A stretch of 64,000 nucleotides of DNA. Source: Tatumella ptyseos (GTDB taxonomy: Bacteria > Pseudomonadota > Gammaproteobacteria > Enterobacterales > Enterobacteriaceae). The stretch covers positions 496,001 through 560,000 of the forward strand of contig NZ_CP130649.1 in assembly GCF_030552895.1 (NCBI RefSeq), in the 5' to 3' direction. A program made the position numbers and the translations under genes. The notes below the pieces were generated by a model, which was given only the letters and a program-made list of their open reading frames with translations, had not been told where the DNA came from and ran no database searches. Positions 1 to 8,157 of this stretch are shown in pieces; within the stretch, counting starts at the first letter, position 1; each line of letters starts with the position of its first letter.

Positions 1-82
1 GGCAACTCGGCCCGGACTGGTAATTCGATTAATCGCTTAACTTAATTTCACTTTCCCTAAGCAATAATGCTAGATTGTCAAA

Positions 83-97
83 GTAAGTAAAACTTAC
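83..97. promoter_or_regulatory. Inverted repeat upstream of porin gene, possible operator
   Basis: The sequence GTAAGT-AAA-ACTTAC is a perfect 6-3-6 inverted repeat, 41 bp before the porin start. A weak promoter can be drawn around it, with TTGTCA at 75-80 as the -35 and CATAAA at 99-104 as the -10. The repeat would then fill the spacer, a usual place for a repressor operator. No regulator gene is adjacent, so which protein might bind is unknown. The rest of 1-137 shows nothing else I can name. Confidence 0.3.
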
Positions 98-137
98 CCA
101 TAAAAAATCATACAAATTTACATAATAGGCAGACACA

Positions 138-1409
138 GTGAACAAGGTTTTTTCTTTTTCTTTTTTAGCGATGTTGGTCGCCCAACCCGCTTTTGCAGCC
201 TCTCAACAGGAAAGTAACGGTTTTATCGAAGATGGCCATCTCAATCTTTTAATTAAAAACGCGATGATCAATCGTAACTATAAAGATGAAGGGGTACGGA
301 CTCGCCGTGAATGGGGCCAGGCCTTTATTGGTACCTATAGCTCTGGCTTTACCCAAGGTTCGGTAGGCTTCGGTGTAGACGCCATCGGCCAATACGCGGT
401 CCGTTTAGATGGGGGGCGTGGACGCAGTGGCGCGGGCGGAATTGACTACTTTTCGCAAGACAGTGATGGCCGCGCGAAGAAAGATTTGGCGAAATTTGGC
501 GCCACGGCGAAAATGCGCTTTTCCAATACCGTTTTCAGTTACGGTACCCAACAGCCAACGCTACCTATTTTAACGTCTGATAGTTCTCGTCTGCTAGCTG
601 AAACCTACACCGGTTTTATGCTGGATTCTCAGGAGATCGATGGTCTGGATATTACGGGTGGCTACTTCACTGCAGAGCAGCGTAAAAGCGCCGAGAGCCA
701 CGATTCAGGCTTAGATAATATCGCTTTTGGTGGCGTGAAATACGTCTTCAATGACCAGTTTACCGCTTCGGCCTATGCGTCTCATGTGCAAGATGTCGAT
801 AACAAACAATATTTAGGTTTCACTTATACCCAGCCTTTCGATGAAAAACAGAAGATGGTTTGGGACTTTAACGGTTATAACTCTCGTCTCGATAAGGCGT
901 ATGCTGAAAGCATTAATAGCGGCCGCAGTAATACCATTTGGAGCCTAGCAGCCAGTTACACCTACGATATCCATACTTTTAAAGTTGCTTATCAACAGAA
1001 TACCGGTAGCAGTGGTTATATGTATGGTGGCTACCGTAATAAAGGCGGAATCGGTGATGGCGGCAATACTATTTGGCTAGCGAACTCCTATTGGTCAGAC
1101 TTTAACGGTGAGGACGAGCGTTCTTGGCAAGCGGCCTATTCCGTCGATCTCGCGGGCTTAGGGATTGAAGGACTTCGTTATGATGTGGCTTATGTCCGTG
1201 GCGATAACATCAAAACCTCGGCCTCTAGTAACGGCCATGAACATGAGTTCTTCAACCAGATCCAATATAAGATCCCATCAGGGTTCGCCAAGGATCTTCA
1301 GTTAGGTATTCGTTACTCAGTATTACGCGTCTCATCTGATGCTTCTGACTACAATGCTGGCGGGAATGAAATTCGCGTTATCGCTCAGTATCCATTGTCA
1401 ATTTTCTAA
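138..1409 (+). CDS. OprD-family outer-membrane porin
   Basis: The 423-residue product has a cleavable signal peptide at residues 1-20, ending in an AFA|A-type site. A mature region of alternating short hydrophobic strands and Gly/Asp/Asn turns follows, and the C-terminus is aromatic (Phe), as in outer-membrane beta barrels. Length and the N-terminal 'GFIEDGHLNLL...RNYKDEG' style match OprD/OpdK porins, which admit basic amino acids, dipeptides or aromatic and sugar acids. The start is a GTG; no internal ATG would leave a complete signal peptide. A strong hairpin lies just downstream, so the gene is probably its own transcript. The next two genes, an amidohydrolase and a permease, suggest a shared substrate, but the substrate cannot be read from sequence. 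Confidence 0.85.
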   Translation: MNKVFSFSFLAMLVAQPAFAASQQESNGFIEDGHLNLLIKNAMINRNYKDEGVRTRREWGQAFIGTYSSGFTQGSVGFGVDAIGQYAVRLDGGRGRSGAGGIDYFSQDSDGRAKKDLAKFGATAKMRFSNTVFSYGTQQPTLPILTSDSSRLLAETYTGFMLDSQEIDGLDITGGYFTAEQRKSAESHDSGLDNIAFGGVKYVFNDQFTASAYASHVQDVDNKQYLGFTYTQPFDEKQKMVWDFNGYNSRLDKAYAESINSGRSNTIWSLAASYTYDIHTFKVAYQQNTGSSGYMYGGYRNKGGIGDGGNTIWLANSYWSDFNGEDERSWQAAYSVDLAGLGIEGLRYDVAYVRGDNIKTSASSNGHEHEFFNQIQYKIPSGFAKDLQLGIRYSVLRVSSDASDYNAGGNEIRVIAQYPLSIF

Positions 1410-1417
1410 GCGTTATG

Positions 1418-1445
1418 GGTCGTCATCCTTTCATGGATGGCGACC
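1418..1445 (+). terminator. Hairpin after porin gene, probable terminator
   Basis: An 11-bp stem (one G-T wobble) with a 6-nt loop begins 9 bp after the porin stop codon: GGTCGTCATCC pairs with GGATGGCGACC. There is no U-run directly after it, so it may be a weak terminator or an mRNA-stabilising hairpin. Confidence 0.5.
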
Positions 1446-1586
1446 GGTAGGTTACTCTTCTATTCCTTCGATGTTTTGTCACTAAATCACTTTTTGTTAA
1501 TCTTCAACAATATCTTTAATCAATAACTCTCACATCCTTGTTAACTCTTCTAGCCTAAACCCAGGCTTCTCATTGACGAGGTAACG

Positions 1587-2834
1587 ATGAATCCAACCTT
1601 ATTAGCATTACAACCCACTATCCAAGCGCTGCTACCTAAGCTCGAAGCGTTATATAAAGATCTTCACCAACATCCTGAGTTATCGATGCAAGAAGTGAGA
1701 ACCGCAGCGATAGTCGCTAAAAATCTTCAGCATTTTGGTTATCAAGTCACCGAAAAGATCGGAGTAACCGGTGTTGTTGGGCTTTTATCAAACGGTGAGG
1801 GACCGGTCGTTATGTTACGAGCCGATATGGATGCCTTACCTATGCCTGAAAAGACTGGCCTACCCTATGCGAGCCGAGCAGTGGGCACCCTTGAAGATGG
1901 AACGCCAACCCCAGTCTCCCATATGTGCGGCCATGATATGCATGTAGCCTGGTTAATCGGTGCTGCGGAAATTTTTGCCACGCATCGAGAACTCTGGAAA
2001 GGAACGTTAATGTTGGTATTCCAACCTGGAGAAGAGATTGGTAAGGGCGCCTTAGCGATGATTGAGGCGATGGAGCATTTCCCTAAGCCAGATATTATCT
2101 TAGGGCAACATGTGATGGTGGGTAAGGCAGGATCGATAGGATATCGGGCGGGGGCCATTTTAACGGCGGGCGATAGCTTACACGTTACCTTTCATGGCCG
2201 CGGGGCACATGGCTCAATGCCGCAAAATGCGATCGACCCGGTGATGATGGCAGCACATTCAGCCGTGCGTTTACAGACTATTGTCTCGCGAGAGGTCTCT
2301 CCTCTCGATAGCGCCGTCCTGACGATCGGTTCGATTCAGGCAGGGACGAAAGAAAATATCATACCGGATGAGGCGACCTTAAAACTGAATATGCGCAGTT
2401 ACAAAGATTCAGTACGCGACAAGATGATCAGTTCAGTGAAGCGTATCTGCAGTTGCGAGAGCCATGCCTCCGGCGCCGGTGACCCAGAAATTAATTTTAT
2501 TGATAGTTATCCTGTCACGGTAAATGACGCTCAGGCCACGGAGAAATTGGCACAGCAATTTATTGCCCATTTTGCCGAGCAATGTTTCGAGACAGAACCG
2601 GCCACCGCGAGCGAAGATTTCAGCCAATTCGGCCGTCATTGGCAAGTACCCTATGTTTTCTGGTTTGTTGGAGGGACAGATCCGCAGGTTTGGGATCAGG
2701 CTCTGCAAACGCAAAGTGTCTCGAACATTCCTGCCAACCACTCTTCGCAATTTACGCTTCACTTGCCTGGTACGTTACAGGCTGGATTGGAAGCGATGCT
2801 GGTGGCCGCGTTAACATGGTCAGCAGCGCCTTAA
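1587..2834 (+). CDS. M20-family metal-dependent amidohydrolase (HipO/N-acyl amino acid hydrolase type)
   Basis: The 415-residue product belongs to the M20D carboxypeptidase/amidohydrolase group, which removes acyl groups from N-acyl amino acids and related conjugates. Visible motifs are RADMDALP (residues 79-85), the metal-binding CGHD (114-117) with the following His, and the catalytic PGEE (147-150). The HxAxxH-like region near residue 200 (GRGAHGSMP) marks the dimerisation lid domain. There is no signal peptide, so the protein is cytoplasmic. The ATG is preceded by GAGG. The permease gene starts 65 bp downstream on the same strand and is likely co-transcribed, which suggests import followed by hydrolysis. 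Exact substrate is unknown; hippurate, indole-acetyl or other acyl-amino acid activities all occur in this family. Confidence 0.85.
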   Translation: MNPTLLALQPTIQALLPKLEALYKDLHQHPELSMQEVRTAAIVAKNLQHFGYQVTEKIGVTGVVGLLSNGEGPVVMLRADMDALPMPEKTGLPYASRAVGTLEDGTPTPVSHMCGHDMHVAWLIGAAEIFATHRELWKGTLMLVFQPGEEIGKGALAMIEAMEHFPKPDIILGQHVMVGKAGSIGYRAGAILTAGDSLHVTFHGRGAHGSMPQNAIDPVMMAAHSAVRLQTIVSREVSPLDSAVLTIGSIQAGTKENIIPDEATLKLNMRSYKDSVRDKMISSVKRICSCESHASGAGDPEINFIDSYPVTVNDAQATEKLAQQFIAHFAEQCFETEPATASEDFSQFGRHWQVPYVFWFVGGTDPQVWDQALQTQSVSNIPANHSSQFTLHLPGTLQAGLEAMLVAALTWSAAP

Positions 2835-2899
2835 TCAGTCTAACGACGGCATGATTATTGCTTCTCTTCTCCTTATTGTTGAGTGGTGGAGAAGAGAAG

Positions 2900-4147
2900 A
2901 TGACCAAAACATTTCAGGAATATGAGCATCAAGCCGTACCCATTGCAGCCCGCAAAAGTGTTTTTTCTATAGCGATTATCTGGTCGGGTTTTCCGATGGT
3001 GATGGTCGGGGCCTTTGTCGGGGCACAGATCATTAATGGGCTAGGTTTTCGACGTGGGATGTTAGCTATCCTTATCGGTAATCTGCTTCTCGCTGGCTAT
3101 GTGGCAGCATTAAGCGCATTTGCCGCTAAAGAGGGAAAAAGCTTTGGCCTCATCTGCCGACAACTTTTTGGCGAGTGGGGAGGAAAGCTGATTACCTTTT
3201 TCTTGTCAGGATTAGTCGTTGGCTGGTTTGCCGTACAAACAGGACTGGCGGGAGAATCGGTTTTTAAGGTATTTGGCCTTTCGCAGCCGGTTGCCATAGT
3301 AGTGGTGGGGGGACTTTTTACCTTACTCGCGACCGCCGGTTTACCCATGCTAAAACCTATCAGTATTCTTTCGATAGTTCTATTTATCTTTACGGGGATA
3401 GTCAGTTTAGGGCTTAATTTTCAGCACCATACGCTCGCTCAAATCATAGCGTATCAACCTAGCCATTCGACATCAATGGCGCTAGGGGTTGGGGTTACGC
3501 TCGCGATCTCGGTATTTATCGATTCAGGTACATTGACCGCCGATTTCACTCGCTGGTCGAAAAGTCCGACTCAAGCGGTGATTGCTTCGTTATCAGCCTT
3601 TCCTATAGCTAATACGATCCCCATGCTAGTGGGGGGAATTGTGGCGGCCAGCCTGACTGCGACAGACGGTAATTTTGCTCAGCTACTTAATCAACTCGGC
3701 CCAGGCTATACCTTTTTTGCAGCGATCTTCTTTGTGATCAACTGTGCCTCAGTGGCCACCCATGGCCTTTATAACGCAGCAGCCGGGTGGGGGAGCTTAT
3801 TTAATCTTCCTTTCCAACGTTTAGCCGTTATCCTCGGTGCCGTCGGGACAGGATTGGCCCTCGCGGGGATCACTGAATTTTTAGTCAGTTGGTTAAGTTT
3901 ACTGGGTATTGTTGTACCGGGAATTGGCGGGGCAATGATTGCTTGGAGCATGATAGGACGAGGGCGTTTTACACCGAACGCGCTATTAATAAGTTGGGGA
4001 TTCTCAATCTTTTGCAGCACAGTCGCCGCGGTTTATGCGCCACAATATTCGGTGGCCACGATAGCCATCCTTTCAGCCTTCATTGCCGCTTGTGTGCTGT
4101 TAACTTGTTTACCGCAGAAGGTGGCGACGAGCGAACACCTGGGATAA
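2900..4147 (+). CDS. NCS1-family nucleobase permease, CodB-like
   Basis: The 415-residue product has about 12 hydrophobic segments and the N-terminal layout of cytosine permease-type NCS1 transporters (PxxARKS... followed by GA.VGAQI and GFRRGML). I place the start at the ATG at 2900, which has a strong GGAGAAGAG ribosome site; an upstream in-frame TTG at 2858 would add 14 residues with no good site. NCS1 members import cytosine, hydantoins, thiamine or other small N-heterocycles with a cation. No cytosine deaminase gene is nearby. Its partner is instead an M20 amidohydrolase, so the substrate may be a cyclic or acylated nitrogen compound rather than cytosine. That is inference from context. 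Confidence 0.8.
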   Translation: MTKTFQEYEHQAVPIAARKSVFSIAIIWSGFPMVMVGAFVGAQIINGLGFRRGMLAILIGNLLLAGYVAALSAFAAKEGKSFGLICRQLFGEWGGKLITFFLSGLVVGWFAVQTGLAGESVFKVFGLSQPVAIVVVGGLFTLLATAGLPMLKPISILSIVLFIFTGIVSLGLNFQHHTLAQIIAYQPSHSTSMALGVGVTLAISVFIDSGTLTADFTRWSKSPTQAVIASLSAFPIANTIPMLVGGIVAASLTATDGNFAQLLNQLGPGYTFFAAIFFVINCASVATHGLYNAAAGWGSLFNLPFQRLAVILGAVGTGLALAGITEFLVSWLSLLGIVVPGIGGAMIAWSMIGRGRFTPNALLISWGFSIFCSTVAAVYAPQYSVATIAILSAFIAACVLLTCLPQKVATSEHLG

Positions 4148-4153
4148 ATCATA

Positions 4154-4173
4154 ACCGCCCCAGTTGGGGCGGT
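4154..4173. terminator. Bidirectional terminator between permease and dehydrogenase operon
   Basis: A perfect 8-bp G+C-rich stem, ACCGCCCC-AGTT-GGGGCGGT, sits between two convergent genes and can stop transcription from both sides. U-rich tails are short. Confidence 0.7.
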
Positions 4174-4181
4174 ATTAGGAC

Positions 4182-5813
4182 TTAGGCGTGTAGCATCTCT
4201 TTCTTAATACTGTCGCAAGCACGTAACGACAGGGCAACCATACTCAGGGTTGAGTTAACGGTTCCCGCTGCGGCCATGGCACCCCCAGACGCGATATAAA
4301 GATTTTTATGGTCATGGGTACGCATCCATTTATCGACCACTGAATCTTTCGGATCATGTCCCATAATGGTTCCGCCCATAATGTGGTTATTTGGGTTAAA
4401 CCAAGGGGTCATCTCAATCTCAGTTGCCCCAAATAATTTCGCAATGTTCATCAGGTGTTGACGAGAATGCACCGCAGAGCGACGCACATAATCACCGACA
4501 TCATAAGTGACATGTGGGAAAGGGATACCTAACTTATCTTTACGCTCGGTACTGAGGGTCAGGCGGTTATCAGGATGGGCTAGTACATCATGGTTAACAT
4601 AAATATCCATCCCGCAAGCAGCACGACGACGGATCTCTTCATCTAATTTCTTACCCACTAATCCCATTTGTAGCGCTTTTACCCCAGCTTTGTGGTTTTG
4701 CGAGGTATTATTCATCCCGATTTGGATCGCAGAGTGATCACGGCGGAAATCGCCATCACGGAAGTTAGTGATCGAACTCATTTGTACGGATCCACCGCCG
4801 GTCCAGATCGGTTCTGCCGCTTGGAAGCTCATCAGGATTCCTGGGTGATCCATCATGTTGCGGCCCACTTGGCCAGAACTGTTAGCGATCCCATTTGGGT
4901 TACGATCGTTGGCCGCCAGCAGTAATAACTTCGGTGTTTCGATACCGTTACCGGCGAGAACGAATGTCTTCGCGGTGACGGTGTGCGACACTTTATCGGG
5001 ATCGTAATAGTGCATGGCAGTGATGTTATTGTCTTTATCGGTATCGATACGATAAACCACTGCATTTGCGATAAATTTAGCGCCAGCATTTTCTGCTTTG
5101 ATGACACTGTGGATACCGTTATACATCGCCCCAATTGGACAAATTGGCATACAGTTGTTGTTACCACAGCACTGCGGACGTCCATCGTAAGGGCGGCTGT
5201 TGCGTCCTTGTGGAACCGGAGTATTGATATAGCCAGCTTGTGCAACCACTTCTGTAAAGCGACGATCAGCCGGACCGTAGGGCATAGGCTCCATAGGGAA
5301 GGGCTTTTTACGCGGTGCGACATACTTTAATGAAGTATCATTGGGGCCATTGACCCCAATCAGCACTTCGGCACGATAATAATAATCTTCTAACTCATCA
5401 TAAGTCACTGCCCAGTCGCGACCCACACCGTAAGTACTTTTTAATTGTAAATCAGCGGGCAGGAAGCGCCAGCAAGATGCCGCCCAGTGCCATGTTGTGC
5501 CACCAATTCCTTTAATCATTCCTTGGCGGAAAGCGCTCGCATCCGGGCCTGACACCTCAGGATATTCGTTGTAAGGATTCATTTGTGGATGCACCGCCCA
5601 AGGCTGGGCGGGATAAGGTGTTGCATAGTCAGACTCTGACTTGTTCACCGGTGGCATATTACGCCAGTTTTCGACCACTTCTCCACGTTCCCAACGCGGG
5701 CCCGCTTCAAGTACTAACACGGAGAGTCCCGCTTCGGCTAACTCTTTTGCCACGGTACCGCCGCAGATCCCTGCGCCTACAACCACGACATCTGCACTAT
5801 ATTGTTCTGACAT
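4182..5813 (-). CDS. fdhL: Membrane fructose dehydrogenase-type large subunit (FAD, GMC oxidoreductase)
   Basis: The 543-residue flavoprotein is the catalytic subunit of a periplasm-facing sugar dehydrogenase. Residues 13-18 (GAGICG) form the FAD-binding turn. Cys215, Cys216, Cys221 and Cys225 lie in a CC-x4-C-x3-C-P motif, known to hold a [3Fe-4S] cluster in FAD glucose and fructose dehydrogenases. The GMC catalytic pair is His477 (in NPNNH) and Asn520. From memory, length and many stretches match the large subunit of Gluconobacter D-fructose 5-dehydrogenase better than gluconate 2-dehydrogenase, which is longer. It has no signal peptide of its own; in this family it is carried across by the Tat signal on the small subunit. 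It is the last gene of the S-C-L operon, 29 bp after the cytochrome gene. Sorbitol oxidation is the main alternative. Confidence 0.88.
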   Translation of the reverse strand: MSEQYSADVVVVGAGICGGTVAKELAEAGLSVLVLEAGPRWERGEVVENWRNMPPVNKSESDYATPYPAQPWAVHPQMNPYNEYPEVSGPDASAFRQGMIKGIGGTTWHWAASCWRFLPADLQLKSTYGVGRDWAVTYDELEDYYYRAEVLIGVNGPNDTSLKYVAPRKKPFPMEPMPYGPADRRFTEVVAQAGYINTPVPQGRNSRPYDGRPQCCGNNNCMPICPIGAMYNGIHSVIKAENAGAKFIANAVVYRIDTDKDNNITAMHYYDPDKVSHTVTAKTFVLAGNGIETPKLLLLAANDRNPNGIANSSGQVGRNMMDHPGILMSFQAAEPIWTGGGSVQMSSITNFRDGDFRRDHSAIQIGMNNTSQNHKAGVKALQMGLVGKKLDEEIRRRAACGMDIYVNHDVLAHPDNRLTLSTERKDKLGIPFPHVTYDVGDYVRRSAVHSRQHLMNIAKLFGATEIEMTPWFNPNNHIMGGTIMGHDPKDSVVDKWMRTHDHKNLYIASGGAMAAAGTVNSTLSMVALSLRACDSIKKEMLHA

Positions 5814-5842
5814 AACACCCTCTCACTGCGAATTCGAATGGT

Positions 5843-7324
5843 TTATCCACGGGACTTATTACGTGAACGGCGGATAACCAGTAATACGATAATTAACACC
5901 ACTAAGACCGCTCCACCAATAGTGGCGGGTCCAGCAACACGTGCGAGTAGAGGTTGTGCCCCTCCTTGACGCAACGCGGTAACCTGTTCAGGCGTTACCT
6001 TTAGATCGGGATTACCATATTGTTGGAAAATATAATTACTGAGGCTGGCAATTTGCTGATCACTTAGGGCCTGAACTTGAGAGTCCGGTCCAAAGCTTGG
6101 CATCAAGACTTCTTTGCCTTTCACCTCACGTTGCACCCCAAATAAGATGGCAGAAACCAAGTTGTTTGGGGTATTTCCGCCAGTAGCGGTGTTATGTGAC
6201 AGCGATGGGTAGAAATGGTCTGCAGTACCTTGGCCATCTGGCTGGTGACAGCTTGCACACGCACTATCGTAAAGCGCTTTACCGCTCATATTCTGCGGTA
6301 AACCAATACCTAAGTCTGCGGTACCTCGTACCTCGGTATCGACGTTAGAGGCTTGTCCAAAATCACCGGTTGCCTTGGCTTGATGAGGCTGTGCATGGGC
6401 TGGCAGGCTTTGTAGATAAGTGATAATGGCTTCGATATCGGCATCATGCAGATGTTGTAGGCTGTTGGTGACCGCCTCAGCCATCGGACCGGCTGCCTGC
6501 GCTTTACCTGGGACATCACCGGTTTGTAGATATTGCTTTAACTGATCTCGCGACCAGCTACCCAACCCGCTCATCTTATCGGAGGTCAGATTCGGCGCGT
6601 ACCAGCTGCCTAACGCCGCACCACTCAGCGCATCAGCCCCTTGTTTCTGCGCCATCATTAGGTTACGAGGAGAGTGACACTCTCCGCAGTGTTCAAGGTT
6701 ATCCACCAGATATTTCCCGCGGTTCCACTCTGCACTTTGTGAGGTATCGTTTTCATAAACCCCCGATTTTAGGAACAGTAAGTTCCAACCCATCATCATC
6801 TGACGGATATTAAAGGGGAAACTGAGGGCCGTGGTTTTATTCTCGGTATCGACCGGCGCAACACTCTGCATAAAGTAAGTGTAAAGCGCATGAATATCCT
6901 CATCGGTTAAGCCAGAGTAAGAAGCATAAGGCATGGCCGGATAGAGATGCGCACCGTCGCCACGGATACCGTGGCGTACGGCTTGTTCAAACTGTTGCTC
7001 GGTATAGGAACCGATGCCAAATTGCTTCGACGGCGTGATATTGGTGGAGTAGATGACGCCCATCGGTGAGTGGATCGCGTAACCGCCAGCAAAAGGTTGC
7101 TTGGTGGTAGGATCGGTATGGCACGCTGCACAGTCTGCGGCGATGGCCAAGTATTGTCCTTTGGCAATCAGGTTTTGTTGCGTTTGTTCAGGAGAAGGCG
7201 CTTGAACAGGCACTTGTTCAGCGGCTTGAGTAACGCCTACGCAGCCGCCTAATCCAAGGCAGATCGCCGAAATTTTCAGGGCTAATTGACTCGCACGAAG
7301 GCGAGTTGAAAAAAAATTTCTCAC
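5843..7324 (-). CDS. fdhC: Triheme cytochrome c subunit of fructose/sorbitol-type dehydrogenase
   Basis: The 493-residue product has three CxxCH heme sites: CAACH (65-69), CGECH (213-217) and CASCH (356-360). An N-terminal signal segment runs to about residue 35, and one hydrophobic helix near residues 465-485 is followed by a basic tail, which anchors it in the cytoplasmic membrane. In this enzyme class it takes electrons from the FAD/FeS subunit and passes them to ubiquinone. The start is a GTG with GGAG five bases upstream. It is the middle gene of the operon. Three hemes and the S-C-L gene order agree with the fdhSCL arrangement of acetic acid bacteria. Confidence 0.9.
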   Translation of the reverse strand: MRNFFSTRLRASQLALKISAICLGLGGCVGVTQAAEQVPVQAPSPEQTQQNLIAKGQYLAIAADCAACHTDPTTKQPFAGGYAIHSPMGVIYSTNITPSKQFGIGSYTEQQFEQAVRHGIRGDGAHLYPAMPYASYSGLTDEDIHALYTYFMQSVAPVDTENKTTALSFPFNIRQMMMGWNLLFLKSGVYENDTSQSAEWNRGKYLVDNLEHCGECHSPRNLMMAQKQGADALSGAALGSWYAPNLTSDKMSGLGSWSRDQLKQYLQTGDVPGKAQAAGPMAEAVTNSLQHLHDADIEAIITYLQSLPAHAQPHQAKATGDFGQASNVDTEVRGTADLGIGLPQNMSGKALYDSACASCHQPDGQGTADHFYPSLSHNTATGGNTPNNLVSAILFGVQREVKGKEVLMPSFGPDSQVQALSDQQIASLSNYIFQQYGNPDLKVTPEQVTALRQGGAQPLLARVAGPATIGGAVLVVLIIVLLVIRRSRNKSRG

Positions 7325-7393
7325 AGTAACTCCAATAGGTGGAATTAGTTATCGGTAACATTTTTTCTGAAACAACAGTGTTGGCTCAAAATT

Positions 7394-7975
7394 TTAGAAT
7401 GTTAATAAACGATCAACCGGGGGTGGCTCAGCCGTCCAGTAGTCAGGACCATTGTGCGCATAGGTTGGGATCACCATGCCGTCACGGGGAACCTGGTACA
7501 TCAGCGCATTCTGGTAAGAAAGCACCTGTGCATGGTGGCTATTGTCCACAACGCCAAGATACCAACCGCGGATGATAGACATCATCACCTCATGCAGCGG
7601 TTGACCTTGTAGTTGTTGATCAAGTGCTTCCACATCGGTAGGTTTATGCTCGTCGATCCACTGCGCTAAGGCTGCATACTGGTCTGAGAATTGCGCAGAG
7701 TGCTGATGAAGCGCTTCCCACAGACGCTGACCTAAGGTGGTATCGAGCGTATGGTGCCCGGTTAATAAGCGAGAAACCTTGAGAAATTGATTGAGAGTAT
7801 GTTGATCAGGGGCCGTCACTGCGGCAGATTCTGGCGTCGCGGCAATGGCATGCCCCGTCAGAACGCTACCGATGGCGAAACTCGCCACTAAGCCACCTGA
7901 TTGACCAAAGAGGCGCCGACGTGCTGCCCCTTCTTTGCTTAGACCTTGCTCAGAAAATTGTTTTTCGTCTTTCAT
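7394..7975 (-). CDS. fdhS: Small Tat-exported subunit of fructose/sorbitol-type dehydrogenase
   Basis: The 193-residue product starts with a twin-arginine signal: consecutive arginines at 19-21 (RRRLFG), then a hydrophobic stretch ending near AIAA at about residue 46. The remaining ~145 residues match the small-subunit family of membrane-bound FAD sorbitol/fructose dehydrogenases. This subunit has no redox centre; it is thought to help fold and export the large subunit through Tat. It is the first gene of the operon, so the promoter should lie in 7976-8157, which is AT-rich. That region contains one CRP-like half-site (TGTGATCT read on the minus strand) but no convincing full site. The ATG has no strong ribosome site. 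Confidence 0.85.
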   Translation of the reverse strand: MKDEKQFSEQGLSKEGAARRRLFGQSGGLVASFAIGSVLTGHAIAATPESAAVTAPDQHTLNQFLKVSRLLTGHHTLDTTLGQRLWEALHQHSAQFSDQYAALAQWIDEHKPTDVEALDQQLQGQPLHEVMMSIIRGWYLGVVDNSHHAQVLSYQNALMYQVPRDGMVIPTYAHNGPDYWTAEPPPVDRLLTF

Positions 7976-8157
7976 CGTAGTTATTCTTAGTATTAGTCAT
8001 TCATTGGAACGCTATGCGTAACAAAAGAGTAACGTAATTTTTTGTAAAAATACTCAAAAAAAAGATTTAGATCACAAAAAAAACATTTTTAAACAATTCT
8101 GATAAAAATTCCTTATTAATACTCTGGCCTGCAGCAGGGGGGAAAGCTTAATTGCCC

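Noticed and set aside
4853..5323. 156-codon minus-strand open frame inside the large dehydrogenase gene
   Set aside because: It is a shifted frame within a conserved, uninterrupted gene and has no ribosome site.
8070..8095. CRP site upstream of the dehydrogenase operon
   Set aside because: Only one half-site (TGTGATCT) is present; the other half is an A/T run.
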